Source: JAXLXE01 sp046328115 (GTDB lineage Bacteria > Chloroflexota > UBA6077 > JACCZL01). From it: a stretch of DNA of 64,000 nucleotides. Positions 17,890 through 27,221 of this stretch are shown here, one piece after another (positions within the stretch are counted from its first letter, which is position 1; every line of letters begins with the position of its first letter). The notes under the pieces were generated by a model. It was given only the letters and a program-made list of their open reading frames with translations. It ran no database searches and was not told the origin of the DNA. The DNA is taken from NCBI GenBank assembly GCA_046328115.1, contig JAXLXE010000003.1, forward strand, positions 248,001 through 312,000. The letters are read 5' to 3'. The translations under genes were made by a program, and so were the position numbers.

Positions 17890-19164
17890 ATGCTTGTTGG
17901 GAAGAAACAGGGTGCTCGGCCACCCGTCTCGCCACCTCGACTGACCCCCCTTTCTCTTCTGCTAGCCCTCGCCATTGCACTTGCCAGCGTCGCGCCGGCC
18001 AGCGCCGCCGGACCAGCCACTGTCGCCGTTACCGTCCTCCAGGAGGCCCCCGCCGATACGCCCGTGGGGCGAGGAGATGGAGACGACGATCAGTCCGAGG
18101 CGGAGGGCACTCAGTCAGCGGAAGAGACCGCTCCAGAGACCGAGACCCCTGGCCCGGTCCCTCCGCCCCAGGTGCCCGCCCCCCGCGCCCCGGTGGCGGC
18201 CCCACCAGGGCCCGCGGAGGCCCCGCCTCTCGCCACGCCGGCACCCCAGCCTGCGCCAGGTCCGGCCATCGCCGCCGGCCAGTACACCGTCAAGCAGGGG
18301 GACACCCTCGTCTCCATTGCCCGCCGCGCCGGCATCACTCCAGACGCCGTGCTCTGGGCCAACAAGCTCACGGATCCCAACCTGATCAAGGTGGGCCAGA
18401 ATCTGAACATCCCGTCCGTCTCGGGCAAGCTCCACATCGTGGCGGATGGCGAGAGCATCAGCTCCATCGCCAAGACCTACGGCGTCCAGGCGTCAGCGGT
18501 CGCCTCCACCAACGACCTTACGACGGAGTCCGCGCTCGCCCCATACCAGCGCCTGCTCATCCCGGGCGTCACGAGCGCGGCGTTGCCCGGTGCCGGAACG
18601 GGTGGACCGTCGGCGGCGCCTAGCCAGGCACCGGGTCTGGGTCCGGCCTTCGCGCCCGCCACCAAGCCCCAGCCCATCGCGGGATCCTCGCCCCCGCCGC
18701 TCACGTCGGCCTCCTCGAGCTCGCTGCGGCCCTCGAGCACAACGGCTGGGGCAACCACGGTCACGACAGTCCGCGTACCTGTGATGCAGTGGCCGCTCCA
18801 GCGCAATCCCCCGCTTTCTACCATCACCACACGGTTCAACCCGTCGCATCGCGGTATCGACTTCTCATCCCCCACCGGCACCCCCATCAAAGCCATGCTC
18901 AGCGGGACCGTGAAGCTGGCCGAGCGCGGCGGCACCGCATACGGGATGCGCGTCATACTGGACCACGGTGACGGCATCACCACGGTCTACGGCCACCTTA
19001 GCTCCATGTCCGTGGCCGTGGGAGACCGCGTTCAGATGGGCCAGAAGATCGGCGAGGTCGGGTCGACCGGCGTCTCCACCGGCCCGCACCTGCACTTCGA
19101 GGTGCGAGTCAACAACGTCCCGATCAATCCCGAGCTCGTACTCCCCAAGCTCCCCACGCTTTAG
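17890..19164 (+). CDS. LysM-domain M23 metallopeptidase (cell-wall hydrolase or activator)
   Basis: I choose the ATG at 17890 (GGGAG about ten bases upstream), giving 424 residues with a signal peptide ending near VAPASAAG; the in-frame start at 17827 would add 21 residues before it. A Pro/Ala-rich linker leads to two LysM peptidoglycan-binding domains (GQYTVKQGDTLVSIARRAG and KLHIVADGESISSIAKTYG), then a Ser/Pro-rich spacer and an M23 domain. The zinc ligands are intact: HRGIDF (His, Asp) and HLHFE. It probably cuts peptide cross-links in the wall or activates such enzymes. Monocistronic, though the MFS gene begins only 15 bases after its stop. Confidence 0.9.
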   Translation: MLVGKKQGARPPVSPPRLTPLSLLLALAIALASVAPASAAGPATVAVTVLQEAPADTPVGRGDGDDDQSEAEGTQSAEETAPETETPGPVPPPQVPAPRAPVAAPPGPAEAPPLATPAPQPAPGPAIAAGQYTVKQGDTLVSIARRAGITPDAVLWANKLTDPNLIKVGQNLNIPSVSGKLHIVADGESISSIAKTYGVQASAVASTNDLTTESALAPYQRLLIPGVTSAALPGAGTGGPSAAPSQAPGLGPAFAPATKPQPIAGSSPPPLTSASSSSLRPSSTTAGATTVTTVRVPVMQWPLQRNPPLSTITTRFNPSHRGIDFSSPTGTPIKAMLSGTVKLAERGGTAYGMRVILDHGDGITTVYGHLSSMSVAVGDRVQMGQKIGEVGSTGVSTGPHLHFEVRVNNVPINPELVLPKLPTL

Positions 19165-19174
19165 GGTATCGTCC

Positions 19175-19193
19175 GCCGGGTGACTCACCCGGC
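19175..19193. promoter_or_regulatory. 19-bp near-perfect palindrome covering the start codon of the MFS gene
   Basis: GCCGGGTGA-C-TCACCCGGC is a perfect 9+1+9 inverted repeat. The proposed GTG start at 19180-19182 lies in the left arm, so as RNA it could form a 7-bp hairpin with a five-base loop that hides the start codon; as DNA it could be an operator. It also falls 11 bases after the stop of the upstream peptidase gene and may simply end that transcript. Confidence 0.45.
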
Positions 19194-20394
19194 GCCAGTT
19201 CCAGACGTGCGCCAACGCTGGCGCGTGCTCGGCACCGCCGCGCTGGGATTCATGGCCGCGCAGGGCTTCGGCAGATTCGGCTTCGCCCTGATCCTCCCCT
19301 CGATGCGGGACGGCCTGGCTCTGACCAACGGGGATATGGGCCTGATCGCCGGAGCCGGACTGGGCGCGTATCTTCTGACGGCCGCCCCGGCCGGTGCCGT
19401 CGCCGCGCGATTCGGCCGGCGGTGGCTGGTAAGCGCAGGCCTCGTTCTAACGGCGGCAGGGCTCGCTGTGACGGGCGCCGCCGACGGGCTAGGCGCCGCG
19501 CTCCTCGGCCAATGCCTGGCCGGCCTCGCCGCCCCCCTCGCCGTGATCCCGCTATTGTCAGCCGGCCCGTCCTGGTTCCCATCCGTCTGGCGCGGTCGCG
19601 CGACCGGCCTGGTCGTCGCCGGCGGTGGTGTGGGTATCCTGTGTACCGGGTTTCTCGCGCCGCTGCTGATGTCACTGGGCGGTGCCCAGGGCTGGCGTAC
19701 CGCCTGGTGGGGACTAGCCAGCCTGATCTTCGCGATAGCCGCTGTGTGCGCCGCGTTGCTGCGTGACCCGCCGACCGTCGAGACTTCGGCCCGGGGCCTC
19801 GGCATCCAATCCGTCTACCGCCATACGGCCGTCTGGCGCATCAGCCTCGCCTTCGGCCTCTACGGTGTCTCCTACATCAACTACGGCACCTTCTTCGCCG
19901 CGCAGCTTACCGCCCGCGGCGTTGCTCCCACGACCAGTGGCCAACTTTGGTCGCTCGTCGGCCTGTTCGGCATCAGCAGTGGATTCGTGGGCGGTATTCT
20001 GGCAGATCGGATCGGCCCCGCTACCGCGCTGCTCGTCATGTTCGCCGGCCAGGCCACCGCGCTCGCCGCGCTCGCACTTGGCGACAGCATGTCCTGGTTC
20101 GCCGCGTCTGCCGTGCTGTACGGCCTCTCCATGTGGGGCTTCCCATCCGCCGTCAGCAAGGCCTGCGCGGAAGAGGTTGGGCCGCGCCTCGCCACGGCAG
20201 CCCTGGGTCTGGCGGGCCTCATGTTCGGCGTCGGCCAGGCCGCCGGGCCGGCCGTCGGCGGCTGGGCCACAGATTCTCTCACCACGCTCTGGCCGGGTGC
20301 CGCGCTCGCGCCGGCCCTGCTGTTCGGTTCATTGGCGGCGCTCGCCGGCATGATCGTAGCCCAGACGATCCGGCGCCCCGCCCGGCCCCACTAA
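19180..20394 (+). CDS. MFS transporter, YbfB/YjiJ-like
   Basis: A 404-residue inner-membrane carrier with about 12 hydrophobic helices. The opening GFMAAQGFGRFGFALILPSM and the loop AARFGRRWLVSAG are typical of the YbfB/YjiJ branch of the major facilitator superfamily, whose substrates are mostly unknown. GTG 19180 is the start that keeps the whole first helix; a GTG at 19207 is an alternative and would lie outside the palindrome described at 19175-19193. No neighbouring enzyme suggests a substrate. Confidence 0.82.
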   Translation: MTHPAPVPDVRQRWRVLGTAALGFMAAQGFGRFGFALILPSMRDGLALTNGDMGLIAGAGLGAYLLTAAPAGAVAARFGRRWLVSAGLVLTAAGLAVTGAADGLGAALLGQCLAGLAAPLAVIPLLSAGPSWFPSVWRGRATGLVVAGGGVGILCTGFLAPLLMSLGGAQGWRTAWWGLASLIFAIAAVCAALLRDPPTVETSARGLGIQSVYRHTAVWRISLAFGLYGVSYINYGTFFAAQLTARGVAPTTSGQLWSLVGLFGISSGFVGGILADRIGPATALLVMFAGQATALAALALGDSMSWFAASAVLYGLSMWGFPSAVSKACAEEVGPRLATAALGLAGLMFGVGQAAGPAVGGWATDSLTTLWPGAALAPALLFGSLAALAGMIVAQTIRRPARPH

Positions 20395-20456
20395 TTGCGA
20401 GAGTAGAATCGTCACCGGGCCGCATCCCCAAGACATGCCCACCGGACTGCTGCACC

Positions 20457-21962
20457 ATGCCACCTGAATCCACCCCCTGGCTCCTCTCGCGTCGCCACGC
20501 GATCGGATTGGCCGCCGGCGCAATCGCGACCGGGCTTGCGCGGCCCGGCTGGGCGCAGACGTCGGACACTCCCTCGGCGGATCGCTTCCCTGCGCTCACC
20601 CTCCAGATCGGCTCGCCTCCACCAGGCGCGCCGCCGGCCTTCGACCTGCGCCAAGACTTCGGCGCCGCCGGTGACGGCTCCGCCGACGACGGCATAGCCT
20701 TGCGCCAGCTTGCCGCGGCCGTCAACTCCGGCCAGGTTCCCGCCAACTCCCTGGTCAGGATCCCCGCCGGCCAATACCGCGTGCTAGGCAACGAGACCAT
20801 CGTGTTTCGTCGGCCCATCGTCCTCCGCGGCGATGGACCCGGGCAGACGATCTTGATGCCGGAATACACCCAGCAACGCTTGCTCTTTCTCCGTGCGTTG
20901 GGCGACGGGATGTACACCCAGCACTCCTCGAGCCTGTTCAGCGGCCGGCAAGCGGACAATCGCTATCCAAACGCCCCCTACAGCGACGTGGCCGGCACAC
21001 CAGCCCGCGGTACCAGAACCGTGGCAGTCGCCAATCCCGCCCAGTTCAATCCCGGTGACCACGTCTACTTGCTGTGCGACGACTACGGCCCAGAGATCGT
21101 GTATTCCGCCGGGAACTCTCGTCGCGAGCACTATCTGCTGAAACAGAACGCTCGCGTGGCCTCGGCGGATGGCGACCAGATCACGCTCGACACCGCCTTG
21201 CGCGACGATTTTCTCGGCGCCGCGCCGCGCCTGTACCGCTGGCGGCCGATGGTTGGGTTCGGAATCGAGCACCTCACCATCCAGGATCGGTCGCGAATCG
21301 ATGACTCAGAGGACGCCAACACCTTCCGCGCTCTCCAACTGGACGGCACCACCGCTAGCTGGGTCTGGGATGTCCACTTCCTCGACAACACCAGCATCCC
21401 GCTGGCCATCGCCCGCAGCCGTAAGACCGTCGTCCGCGAGTGCCTCTTCGATGGTGCGCGGCACGTCGGCGGCGGCGGGAACGGCTACCTCCCAGAGATC
21501 TACCTATCAGACGACTGCCTCGTCGAGTACTGCACCAGCATCCGCGGTCGGCACGCCCTCATCTGCAACTGGTCCTGCTGGGGAAACGTGTTCCGCTACA
21601 ACCGACTCGATGGCACACCGAACACGGAGACCCACGGCGAGTACAACGTGGAGAACCTCTACTACCGCAACGACGCTCGCGGCTCGCGCATGGAGATCGG
21701 TGGCGGCGGTGACCGCGTCCACGGCCACGACGGGCCGTACAACGAGCTACGCCAGAACTACGCCGGCGTCCTCCGAGTCATCCGCCAGGCGGATCGCGCC
21801 AACCGGCTGATCGGGAACTGGTACGGGGACCCCATCGTGGACGCCGGCGGCGGCACCGTGGTCGAGGGCAACCAGCAAGTTCCACGCGGCTGGGCGGACT
21901 ATCCCTACGCCACCTACTGCGGACACGACCACACGCAGACAGACACTTCCGGAGCGACGTGA
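20457..21962 (+). CDS. Exported pectate-lyase-like right-handed beta-helix protein
   Basis: The ATG at 20457 gives 501 residues; the frame extends upstream to 19947 only because it is open inside the MFS gene. A Tat-like signal (SRRHAIGLAAGAIATGLA, then RPGWAQ) is followed by DFGAAGDGSADDGIALRQLA, the head of the Pectate_lyase_3 domain found in polysaccharide lyases, epimerases and phage tail spikes. The rest shows repeating short beta-strands with Asn/Asp turns and several WS and HG turns. Most likely an extracellular glycan-binding or glycan-cleaving protein; catalytic residues cannot be assigned. The stop overlaps the next gene's start. Confidence 0.75.
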   Translation: MPPESTPWLLSRRHAIGLAAGAIATGLARPGWAQTSDTPSADRFPALTLQIGSPPPGAPPAFDLRQDFGAAGDGSADDGIALRQLAAAVNSGQVPANSLVRIPAGQYRVLGNETIVFRRPIVLRGDGPGQTILMPEYTQQRLLFLRALGDGMYTQHSSSLFSGRQADNRYPNAPYSDVAGTPARGTRTVAVANPAQFNPGDHVYLLCDDYGPEIVYSAGNSRREHYLLKQNARVASADGDQITLDTALRDDFLGAAPRLYRWRPMVGFGIEHLTIQDRSRIDDSEDANTFRALQLDGTTASWVWDVHFLDNTSIPLAIARSRKTVVRECLFDGARHVGGGGNGYLPEIYLSDDCLVEYCTSIRGRHALICNWSCWGNVFRYNRLDGTPNTETHGEYNVENLYYRNDARGSRMEIGGGGDRVHGHDGPYNELRQNYAGVLRVIRQADRANRLIGNWYGDPIVDAGGGTVVEGNQQVPRGWADYPYATYCGHDHTQTDTSGAT

Positions 21963-22966
21963 TGCAAGCCCTCCTCTACCAGCGACCCCACGCGCTGGCG
22001 GTCAGCACCGTACCAGCGCCAGATCTCCAGGACGAGCATGCCCTGATCCGCCCAAAGTACGTCGGCATCTGCGGCACAGATCTCCACGTCTGGGCGGGCG
22101 AGATGAAGGCAGCGCGCGTACCCAACACCCTCGGCCACGAGATCGTCGGTGAGGTCGTCGCGGACGCCAGCGGACGGCTGGCCCCCGGCACCCGTGTGGC
22201 CGTTGAGCCACTGCTTTCCTGCGGCACCTGTCGCGCCTGCCGCGAGGGCGCCCGCCACGTCTGCCGCGCGCTCCGCGTCATGGGCGTCCACGCGGATGGA
22301 GGCGCAGCGGAGCTCATGCTGGCCCCCACACACCTGCTGCATCCGCTCCCCGACGAGATTGACTGGCGGGCCGCCGCGTGCACGGAGCCCACCGCCGTGG
22401 CCGTGCACATGACGCGCCGGGCCGGCGTGCAGATGGGTGACGTGGTCCTGGTGCTCGGCGGCGGGCCAATCGGTTACTTGCTGGCCTTCGCCGCGCGCGC
22501 GGCCGGCGCGGCGCGGGTCATCGTCTCCGAGGTCAGCGCAGACCGCGCCGCGCGCTGCCGCGAGGCCGGGCTCGAAGTCGTCGCGCCTGATGCAGCCCAA
22601 CCCGCCATCCTGGAGGCGACGGATGGCGAGGGCGCGGACGTGGTCTTCGAGGCCACCGGCCACCCCGCCGCCGTCCTGGCCGCCACCGCCGCCGCCCGCG
22701 TCCACGGCACCATCCTGATCGGCGGCATCGCCGGCGCTCCCCCGCCCGTGGACCTGCCAGCCGTGATCTTCAGGGAGCTCACGCTGATCGGCTCGCGCGT
22801 CTACGAGTCGCGCGACGTCCGCACCGCCATAGACCTCATCCGCCGCGGCGCGGTGAACACGGAATCGCTCGTCACGCGGATCGTCCCCCTGGCGGACGCG
22901 GTATCCGGCGGCTTCGAGCTCCTCCGCGACAGCCGCACCGAGATGAAAGTCCTCCTGGAGCCATAG
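21962..22966 (+). CDS. Zinc-dependent medium-chain alcohol/polyol dehydrogenase
   Basis: A 334-residue MDR-family dehydrogenase of the threonine/sorbitol dehydrogenase type. The catalytic zinc ligands appear as GICGTDLH (Cys) and GHEIVGEV (His, Glu), and the structural-zinc loop CGTCRACREGARHVC keeps four Cys. The NAD(P) fold has VLVLGGGPIGYLLAF. Either GTG 21959 or ATG 21962 could start it, both behind GGAG; the choice changes one residue, and the ATG shares a base with the upstream stop. It probably oxidises a sugar alcohol or aldonate and is translationally coupled to the beta-helix protein gene. Confidence 0.87.
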   Translation: MQALLYQRPHALAVSTVPAPDLQDEHALIRPKYVGICGTDLHVWAGEMKAARVPNTLGHEIVGEVVADASGRLAPGTRVAVEPLLSCGTCRACREGARHVCRALRVMGVHADGGAAELMLAPTHLLHPLPDEIDWRAAACTEPTAVAVHMTRRAGVQMGDVVLVLGGGPIGYLLAFAARAAGAARVIVSEVSADRAARCREAGLEVVAPDAAQPAILEATDGEGADVVFEATGHPAAVLAATAAARVHGTILIGGIAGAPPPVDLPAVIFRELTLIGSRVYESRDVRTAIDLIRRGAVNTESLVTRIVPLADAVSGGFELLRDSRTEMKVLLEP

Positions 22967-23074
22967 GCATTCTCAACCCATATCCAGCCGCCAGCCAAAG
23001 ACCGTCGGCTGGGAGCGCCAGCGTCCCCGCTGGCCCCGATCACACGAGCGCTCACCCAATACCGCCCATCATCC

Positions 23075-23317
23075 GTGCTATACCCAGGGCGGCTACCCGG
23101 GGCCGCCGAGACGGCGGCGGTCCCAGCCGCGCGCACGCGCGAGAGAGTCCGCGAATACTGGATCGTGGACTGGCGAACGCGCTCCATCCAGGTCCACAGA
23201 CGCCAGGCCGCCGAGCTCCGGCTGGTCGCCACCCTCGGAGACGGTGACTCGCTGACGTGTCCGCTCTTGCCGGGCTTCGCGTGCGACGTAGCCAGCATCT
23301 GGCCGCCGCTTAGCTGA
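23075..23317 (+). pseudogene. Uma2-family (DUF820) endonuclease remnant, C-terminal part only
   Basis: The 80-residue frame encodes only the C-terminal third of a Uma2-type PD-(D/E)XK-fold protein: REYWIVDWRTRSIQVHR, then LVATLGDGDSLTCPLLPGF. The family normally has about 180-200 residues with an N-terminal catalytic half (including the acidic PD-like residues), and nothing in the 100 bases upstream restores it. The stop overlaps the end of the convergent oxidoreductase gene by eight bases. Uma2 genes are often mobile and multi-copy in Chloroflexota and Cyanobacteria, so this looks like a decayed copy. Confidence 0.7.
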
Positions 23318-24305
23318 TCCGGACCACCGTCCGCCCTACCAGCTCGCCGCGGTAGATCTGCTCTAGCGCCGCCGGCGCCTCGTCCAGCGAGATCTCCCGC
23401 GCGATGCTCTCCTCCAGCTTCGCCGGCCGGAGATCCGTGGCCACTCGGTTCCAGATCTGTACCCGATGCCCCATGTCCAGATCCGCCGAGTTAATGCCCA
23501 GCACGTTTACACCGCGGAGGATGAACGGCATCACGGTGGTGTTCAGCGTGTGGCCGCCCGTCAGCCCGGACACCGCCGCGCTCCCAAACGGCTTCATGGT
23601 CTGCAGCAGGTAGGCCAGCGTATCGCCGCCCACCGGATCCACCGCGCCGGCCCAACGCGCGCTCTCCAGCGGACGCTTGCTCGGCTGGTTCAGCGTAGAG
23701 CGATCCACGATCTCCGCCGCGCCCAGCGTCCGTAGCATCTCGTGGGCGTGCGTTGAACCGGTGCTGGCAACCACCTCGTAGCCACGAGCCGCCAGGATCG
23801 CCACCGCCGTGCTGCCCACGCCGCCAGAGGCGCCGGTCACAACGACCGGACCCGTCCCCGGTCTGAGGCCAAGGTGCTCCAGCCGCTCCACCGACAGCGC
23901 CGCCGTGAATCCCGCCGTCCCCACGATCATGGCTTGACGCGCCGTCAAGCCCGCCGGCATCGGCACCACCCAACGCGCAGGCAGCCGCGCAAGCTCAGCG
24001 AGCCCGCCGTGGTGCGCAACACCGATGTCGTAGCCGTGTGCCAGCACCGCCTGTCCGGGCGTGAACGACGGATCGTCGCTCGATTCCACCACGCCCGCCA
24101 GATCGATCCCCAGCACCAGCGGATACCGCCGCGCGACCCGTCCATCCACCCGGGCCGCCAGGCCATCCTTGAAGTTGATCGAGGAGTGGCTCACCCGGAT
24201 GGTCACCTCACCGGGCATCAGGTCGGACCGCTGCATCTCCCCGCACCGAACCGCGACACCGTCGCCGTCCTTGTCCACCACCAGGGCCCGAAAGTGCTCG
24301 GTCAT
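23310..24305 (-). CDS. YhdH/AcuI-like acrylyl-CoA reductase-type quinone oxidoreductase
   Basis: The 331-residue NAD(P)-dependent MDR protein starts at 24305, with GAGGTG eight bases upstream; the frame running on to 24620 is not supported. Family marks are SSINFKDGLA, LVLGIDLAGVV, GYDIGVAHHGGLAE, VVVTGASGGVGSTAV (cofactor motif), DPVGGDTLAYLLQTM and NVLGINS, all typical of the YhdH/AcuI group that reduces acrylyl-CoA or a similar enoyl compound. It lacks zinc ligands, as expected. It stands alone on the minus strand. Confidence 0.87.
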   Translation of the reverse strand: MTEHFRALVVDKDGDGVAVRCGEMQRSDLMPGEVTIRVSHSSINFKDGLAARVDGRVARRYPLVLGIDLAGVVESSDDPSFTPGQAVLAHGYDIGVAHHGGLAELARLPARWVVPMPAGLTARQAMIVGTAGFTAALSVERLEHLGLRPGTGPVVVTGASGGVGSTAVAILAARGYEVVASTGSTHAHEMLRTLGAAEIVDRSTLNQPSKRPLESARWAGAVDPVGGDTLAYLLQTMKPFGSAAVSGLTGGHTLNTTVMPFILRGVNVLGINSADLDMGHRVQIWNRVATDLRPAKLEESIAREISLDEAPAALEQIYRGELVGRTVVRIS

Positions 24306-24465
24306 TCGTTCACCACCTCGAACATGCGGACAGCATGATACCGAGGCCACCCACGTACGTTCGCAACGCGCCGGTGCAATTGTTTTGCGAGGGCCACCGG
24401 TCGCCGATATCATTGCGCGCTCACGTCGAAAAACTGGACAGAACAGGCAGGTAGCACCAGCGGCA

Positions 24466-25776
24466 GTGTTCCGCCATTCGGGGGTATCATCCACGGCGCG
24501 CTGGCGCCGTCTCGTCAACCTCGCCGCCTTCCTCCTGGTCGCGCTGGCGGCGGCAATCGCCTTCTCCAGCTCCAAGGCTAAGTTCGATGGCGACGAGGCC
24601 GAGTGGATAGGCACGTCCAAGTACTTCTACACCCTTTTCATCGAGCGTGATGTCTCGCCGACGGGTTGGGAAGACAGCTACTGGACGAGGACCCAGCCCA
24701 TGGTCGCCCGCTACGCAATCGGCTCCTGGCTCTGGGTCCGCGGCTACGACCTGCCCTCGTTCGAGCCCTACTACGACCACAACGCCAACCGTGAGGCCAA
24801 CCTCAAACGCGGCCTCGGCCCGTCGGACGACCTGCTCACAGAGGCACGCCGCCCCCAGCGGCTCCTGGCAGCGCTCGCGGTTCTCGCGCTGTATACCGCC
24901 GTCGCCACGATCGCCGGGGTGCCCGGCGGACTCGTAGCCGCGCTGCTGGCAATCGGCAGCCCCTACCTCCGCGAGCATCTCATCCGGGCCAAGGGCGACA
25001 CCGCATTGATGCTCTTCACCGTCTGCGGACTCCTGGCAACCATCCTGTCGCTCCAGCGGGGCGGTCGGCGCTCAGCACTGGGGTGGGCAGCGGGCCTCGC
25101 CGGTGTCTCGCTCGGCCTCGCGCTCGGTTCCAAGCTGACCGCCATCCTCGGTTTCGGCGCCGTGGCCCTCGGCGGCGGATTCGTGGTGCTCCGGGCGATC
25201 TTCTCCACGCCACGCGGTCAGCGGCTCCTCTCTGAAGACATCCGGCGCGCGCTTGGCACCATCGCGATCATCCTGGCCGTCGCCACCGCCACGTTCATCG
25301 CCAGTGACCCGTACCTGTACCCGGACCCCGTTGGCCGCACCTGGACCCTGTTTGCCAATCGCCAGGAGGAGATGGCCGGCCAGATGGCCACGGAGCCGTA
25401 CAAGGCCATGACCACCTGGCAGCAGCGCACCCAGCAGGTCTGGGAGCGCAGCCTGTTCCACGAAACCTGGGGCGCCTCGTACGTCGGGGTGCCCGTGGAG
25501 GCCTATCTCGCCCTGCTCGGCCTTGGCTGGCTCATCCTCCGCGGCCCCGTCCACGGCCGAGCCCCAGAGACCATGCTCCTCGCATGGGTCGTCTGCTTCG
25601 CCGCCGGCGTGTCCTGGGGTCTGGGCTACCGCCAGCAGCACTACTTCATACCCACCACCATGATGGGACTCGTCCTCGCGGGTCTCGGCGCCGGCTGGAT
25701 CTGGGATACGGCGCGTCGCGCCATCACGCACCGCTCTCCAGCCAGCCACGCCGCGCAACCGTCAACCGCGCGCTAA
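24466..25776 (+). CDS. Membrane glycosyltransferase, PMT/ArnT-like
   Basis: About 436 residues from a GTG at 24466, although the start is uncertain because no strong ribosome site is seen and the frame is open further upstream. The first helix (LVNLAAFLLVALAAAIAFSS) is followed at once by KFDGDEAEWIGTSKYF, matching the acidic first external loop of GT-C transferases that use a polyprenyl-phosphate sugar donor. Eight or more further hydrophobic segments follow. It would modify protein, lipid or wall glycan on the outer face of the membrane. It is not next to other sugar genes here. Confidence 0.75.
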   Translation: MFRHSGVSSTARWRRLVNLAAFLLVALAAAIAFSSSKAKFDGDEAEWIGTSKYFYTLFIERDVSPTGWEDSYWTRTQPMVARYAIGSWLWVRGYDLPSFEPYYDHNANREANLKRGLGPSDDLLTEARRPQRLLAALAVLALYTAVATIAGVPGGLVAALLAIGSPYLREHLIRAKGDTALMLFTVCGLLATILSLQRGGRRSALGWAAGLAGVSLGLALGSKLTAILGFGAVALGGGFVVLRAIFSTPRGQRLLSEDIRRALGTIAIILAVATATFIASDPYLYPDPVGRTWTLFANRQEEMAGQMATEPYKAMTTWQQRTQQVWERSLFHETWGASYVGVPVEAYLALLGLGWLILRGPVHGRAPETMLLAWVVCFAAGVSWGLGYRQQHYFIPTTMMGLVLAGLGAGWIWDTARRAITHRSPASHAAQPSTAR

Positions 25777-25830
25777 GATACTGCCACCGCGCGGCGCCGG
25801 GCGCCCGCGAATGCCATCGAGGGCGCGACC

Positions 25831-26568
25831 ATGGCCATCACCACCACCCCCGCCGCGACGCTGCAGGCCATCGTCCGGGGAAACCCCGACGTATTCCCGC
25901 CATTCCTGTACGAAGCGTACCGCTCCACCGTGCAGCGTGCCCCCAGACAGCCCCTCGTCAAGATCCCCCTTACCATTTCGGAGCTCACCGGCCCGGGCCC
26001 CCACTACAGCAGCGTCGAGCGCATCGATGCAGATCTCACCAAGAACGCCGGCACCGGCGGCGAGGCCATTGGCGAGCGCATCATCGTCACCGGGCGCATC
26101 CTGGACGACCAGGGTGGCCCCATCCCCAACACGCTCGTGGAGGTCTGGCAGACCAACGCCGCCGGCCGCTACGCCCACCGCAACGATCAGCACCACGCGC
26201 CGCTGGATCCACATTTCCTGGGGATGGGGCGCTGCCTCACGGACGTCAACGGCGTCTACCGGTTCACCAGCATTCGCCCAGGCGCGTACCCCTGGAAGAA
26301 CCACGAGAACGCCTGGCGTCCCGCCCACATCCACTTTTCCATCTTTGGGCCCTGGTCCGGCTCACGGCTCATCACCCAGATGTACTTCCCGGGCGACCCG
26401 TTGATGGAGTTGGACCCCATCATGCAGTCCATCCCTAGCGCCGAGGCACGGGCCCGACTCACGGCCGCCTACGCCCACGATGTGACGGAGCCAGAGTGGG
26501 CTCTGGGCTACCGCTGGGACATCGTCGTCCGCGGCGCCTCCGCCACCCCCCTGGAGCCCGCCAGATGA
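25831..26568 (+). CDS. pcaH: Protocatechuate 3,4-dioxygenase, beta subunit
   Basis: A 245-residue intradiol dioxygenase subunit that opens protocatechuate to 3-carboxy-cis,cis-muconate. The Fe(III) ligands are visible: Tyr in AAGRYAHRND, then Tyr in GAYPWKNHENAWRP and two His in PAHIHFS. VEVWQTNAAGRYAHR is the family signature. The stop overlaps the start of pcaG as ATGA, as expected for the two subunits of one enzyme. GAGGG lies about seven bases before the ATG. The closest lyase candidate is the gene at 28421; a decarboxylase lies at 46270. Confidence 0.9.
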   Translation: MAITTTPAATLQAIVRGNPDVFPPFLYEAYRSTVQRAPRQPLVKIPLTISELTGPGPHYSSVERIDADLTKNAGTGGEAIGERIIVTGRILDDQGGPIPNTLVEVWQTNAAGRYAHRNDQHHAPLDPHFLGMGRCLTDVNGVYRFTSIRPGAYPWKNHENAWRPAHIHFSIFGPWSGSRLITQMYFPGDPLMELDPIMQSIPSAEARARLTAAYAHDVTEPEWALGYRWDIVVRGASATPLEPAR

Positions 26569-27137
26569 GGCCGCTGCCGCTCACCCCGTCCCAGACCATC
26601 GGCCCGTTCTTCCACGCCCTCGTCCGTGACGACCACCGCGTTCTGGTCTCAGACGCTACGCTCGGGGAGCGGATCCGGCTGGAGGGCCGCGTGTTCGACA
26701 ACGACGGCGCCATCGTGCCAGATGCCTTGATCGAGATCTGGCAGGCCAACGCCGCCGGCCGTTACGACCACTCGGCCGATCGGAGCGACGCGCCGCTCGA
26801 CCCGGCCTTTCATGGGTTCGGTCGCGCTGCCACCGATGACGACGGCATCTACTGGTTTGAGACCATCAAGCCCGGCGCGGTCGCGTTCACCGGCACCCAG
26901 CGCCAGGCCCCCCACATCAACCTGACCATTCACGCCCGCGGCCTGCTGAATCACCTCAGCACCCGCGCCTACTTCGCAGACGAGCCTGCCACCGCCACCG
27001 ACCCCATCCTCGACCTGGTTCCCGAGCATCGCCGCGCCACGCTCATAGCAAAGCGGGAGAACTCCGCGAACGGCGTCACCTATCGCCTGGATATCATCCT
27101 CAGCGGTACCGGCGAGACCGTGTTCCTGGACTTCTGA
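26565..27137 (+). CDS. pcaG: Protocatechuate 3,4-dioxygenase, alpha subunit
   Basis: A 190-residue subunit related to PcaH but lacking the Fe ligands (GAVAFTGTQRQAPHINL where PcaH has Tyr and His), which is normal for the alpha chain. TPSQTIGPFFHALV opens the protein and IEIWQANAAGRYDH is the shared fold signature. The ATG at 26565 overlaps the pcaH stop; an upstream start at 26496 would place 23 unrelated residues in front. It ends with a structured gap that separates it from a convergent secreted-protein gene. Confidence 0.9.
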   Translation: MRPLPLTPSQTIGPFFHALVRDDHRVLVSDATLGERIRLEGRVFDNDGAIVPDALIEIWQANAAGRYDHSADRSDAPLDPAFHGFGRAATDDDGIYWFETIKPGAVAFTGTQRQAPHINLTIHARGLLNHLSTRAYFADEPATATDPILDLVPEHRRATLIAKRENSANGVTYRLDIILSGTGETVFLDF

Positions 27138-27155
27138 GCGAAAACCAAAAGGCGA

Positions 27156-27221
27156 CCCGCTCTCCAGACGATAGCACGGGTGCGAACATCGCTTGCGAGG
27201 ATCGCACGTCTGGGGAGCGGG
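27156..27221. terminator. Nested inverted repeat, probable bidirectional terminator or structured RNA
   Basis: CCCGCTCTCCAGAC (27156-27169) pairs with GTCTGGGGAGCGGG (27208-27221), a 14-bp stem with one mismatch or wobble. Inside it GTGCGA (27180-27185) pairs with TCGCAC (27202-27207), and the two right arms abut. The structure lies 18 bases after the pcaG stop in a convergent gap. No T-run follows. Size and nesting exceed an ordinary terminator. Confidence 0.55.

Noticed and set aside
19947..20456. N-terminal extension of the beta-helix protein through the MFS gene
   Set aside because: This part only repeats the upstream coding region in another frame; the Tat-like signal begins at 20457.
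26565..27137. pcaG as a recent duplicate of pcaH that lost its iron ligands
   Set aside because: The alpha chain normally lacks the ligands; the pair forms one enzyme.
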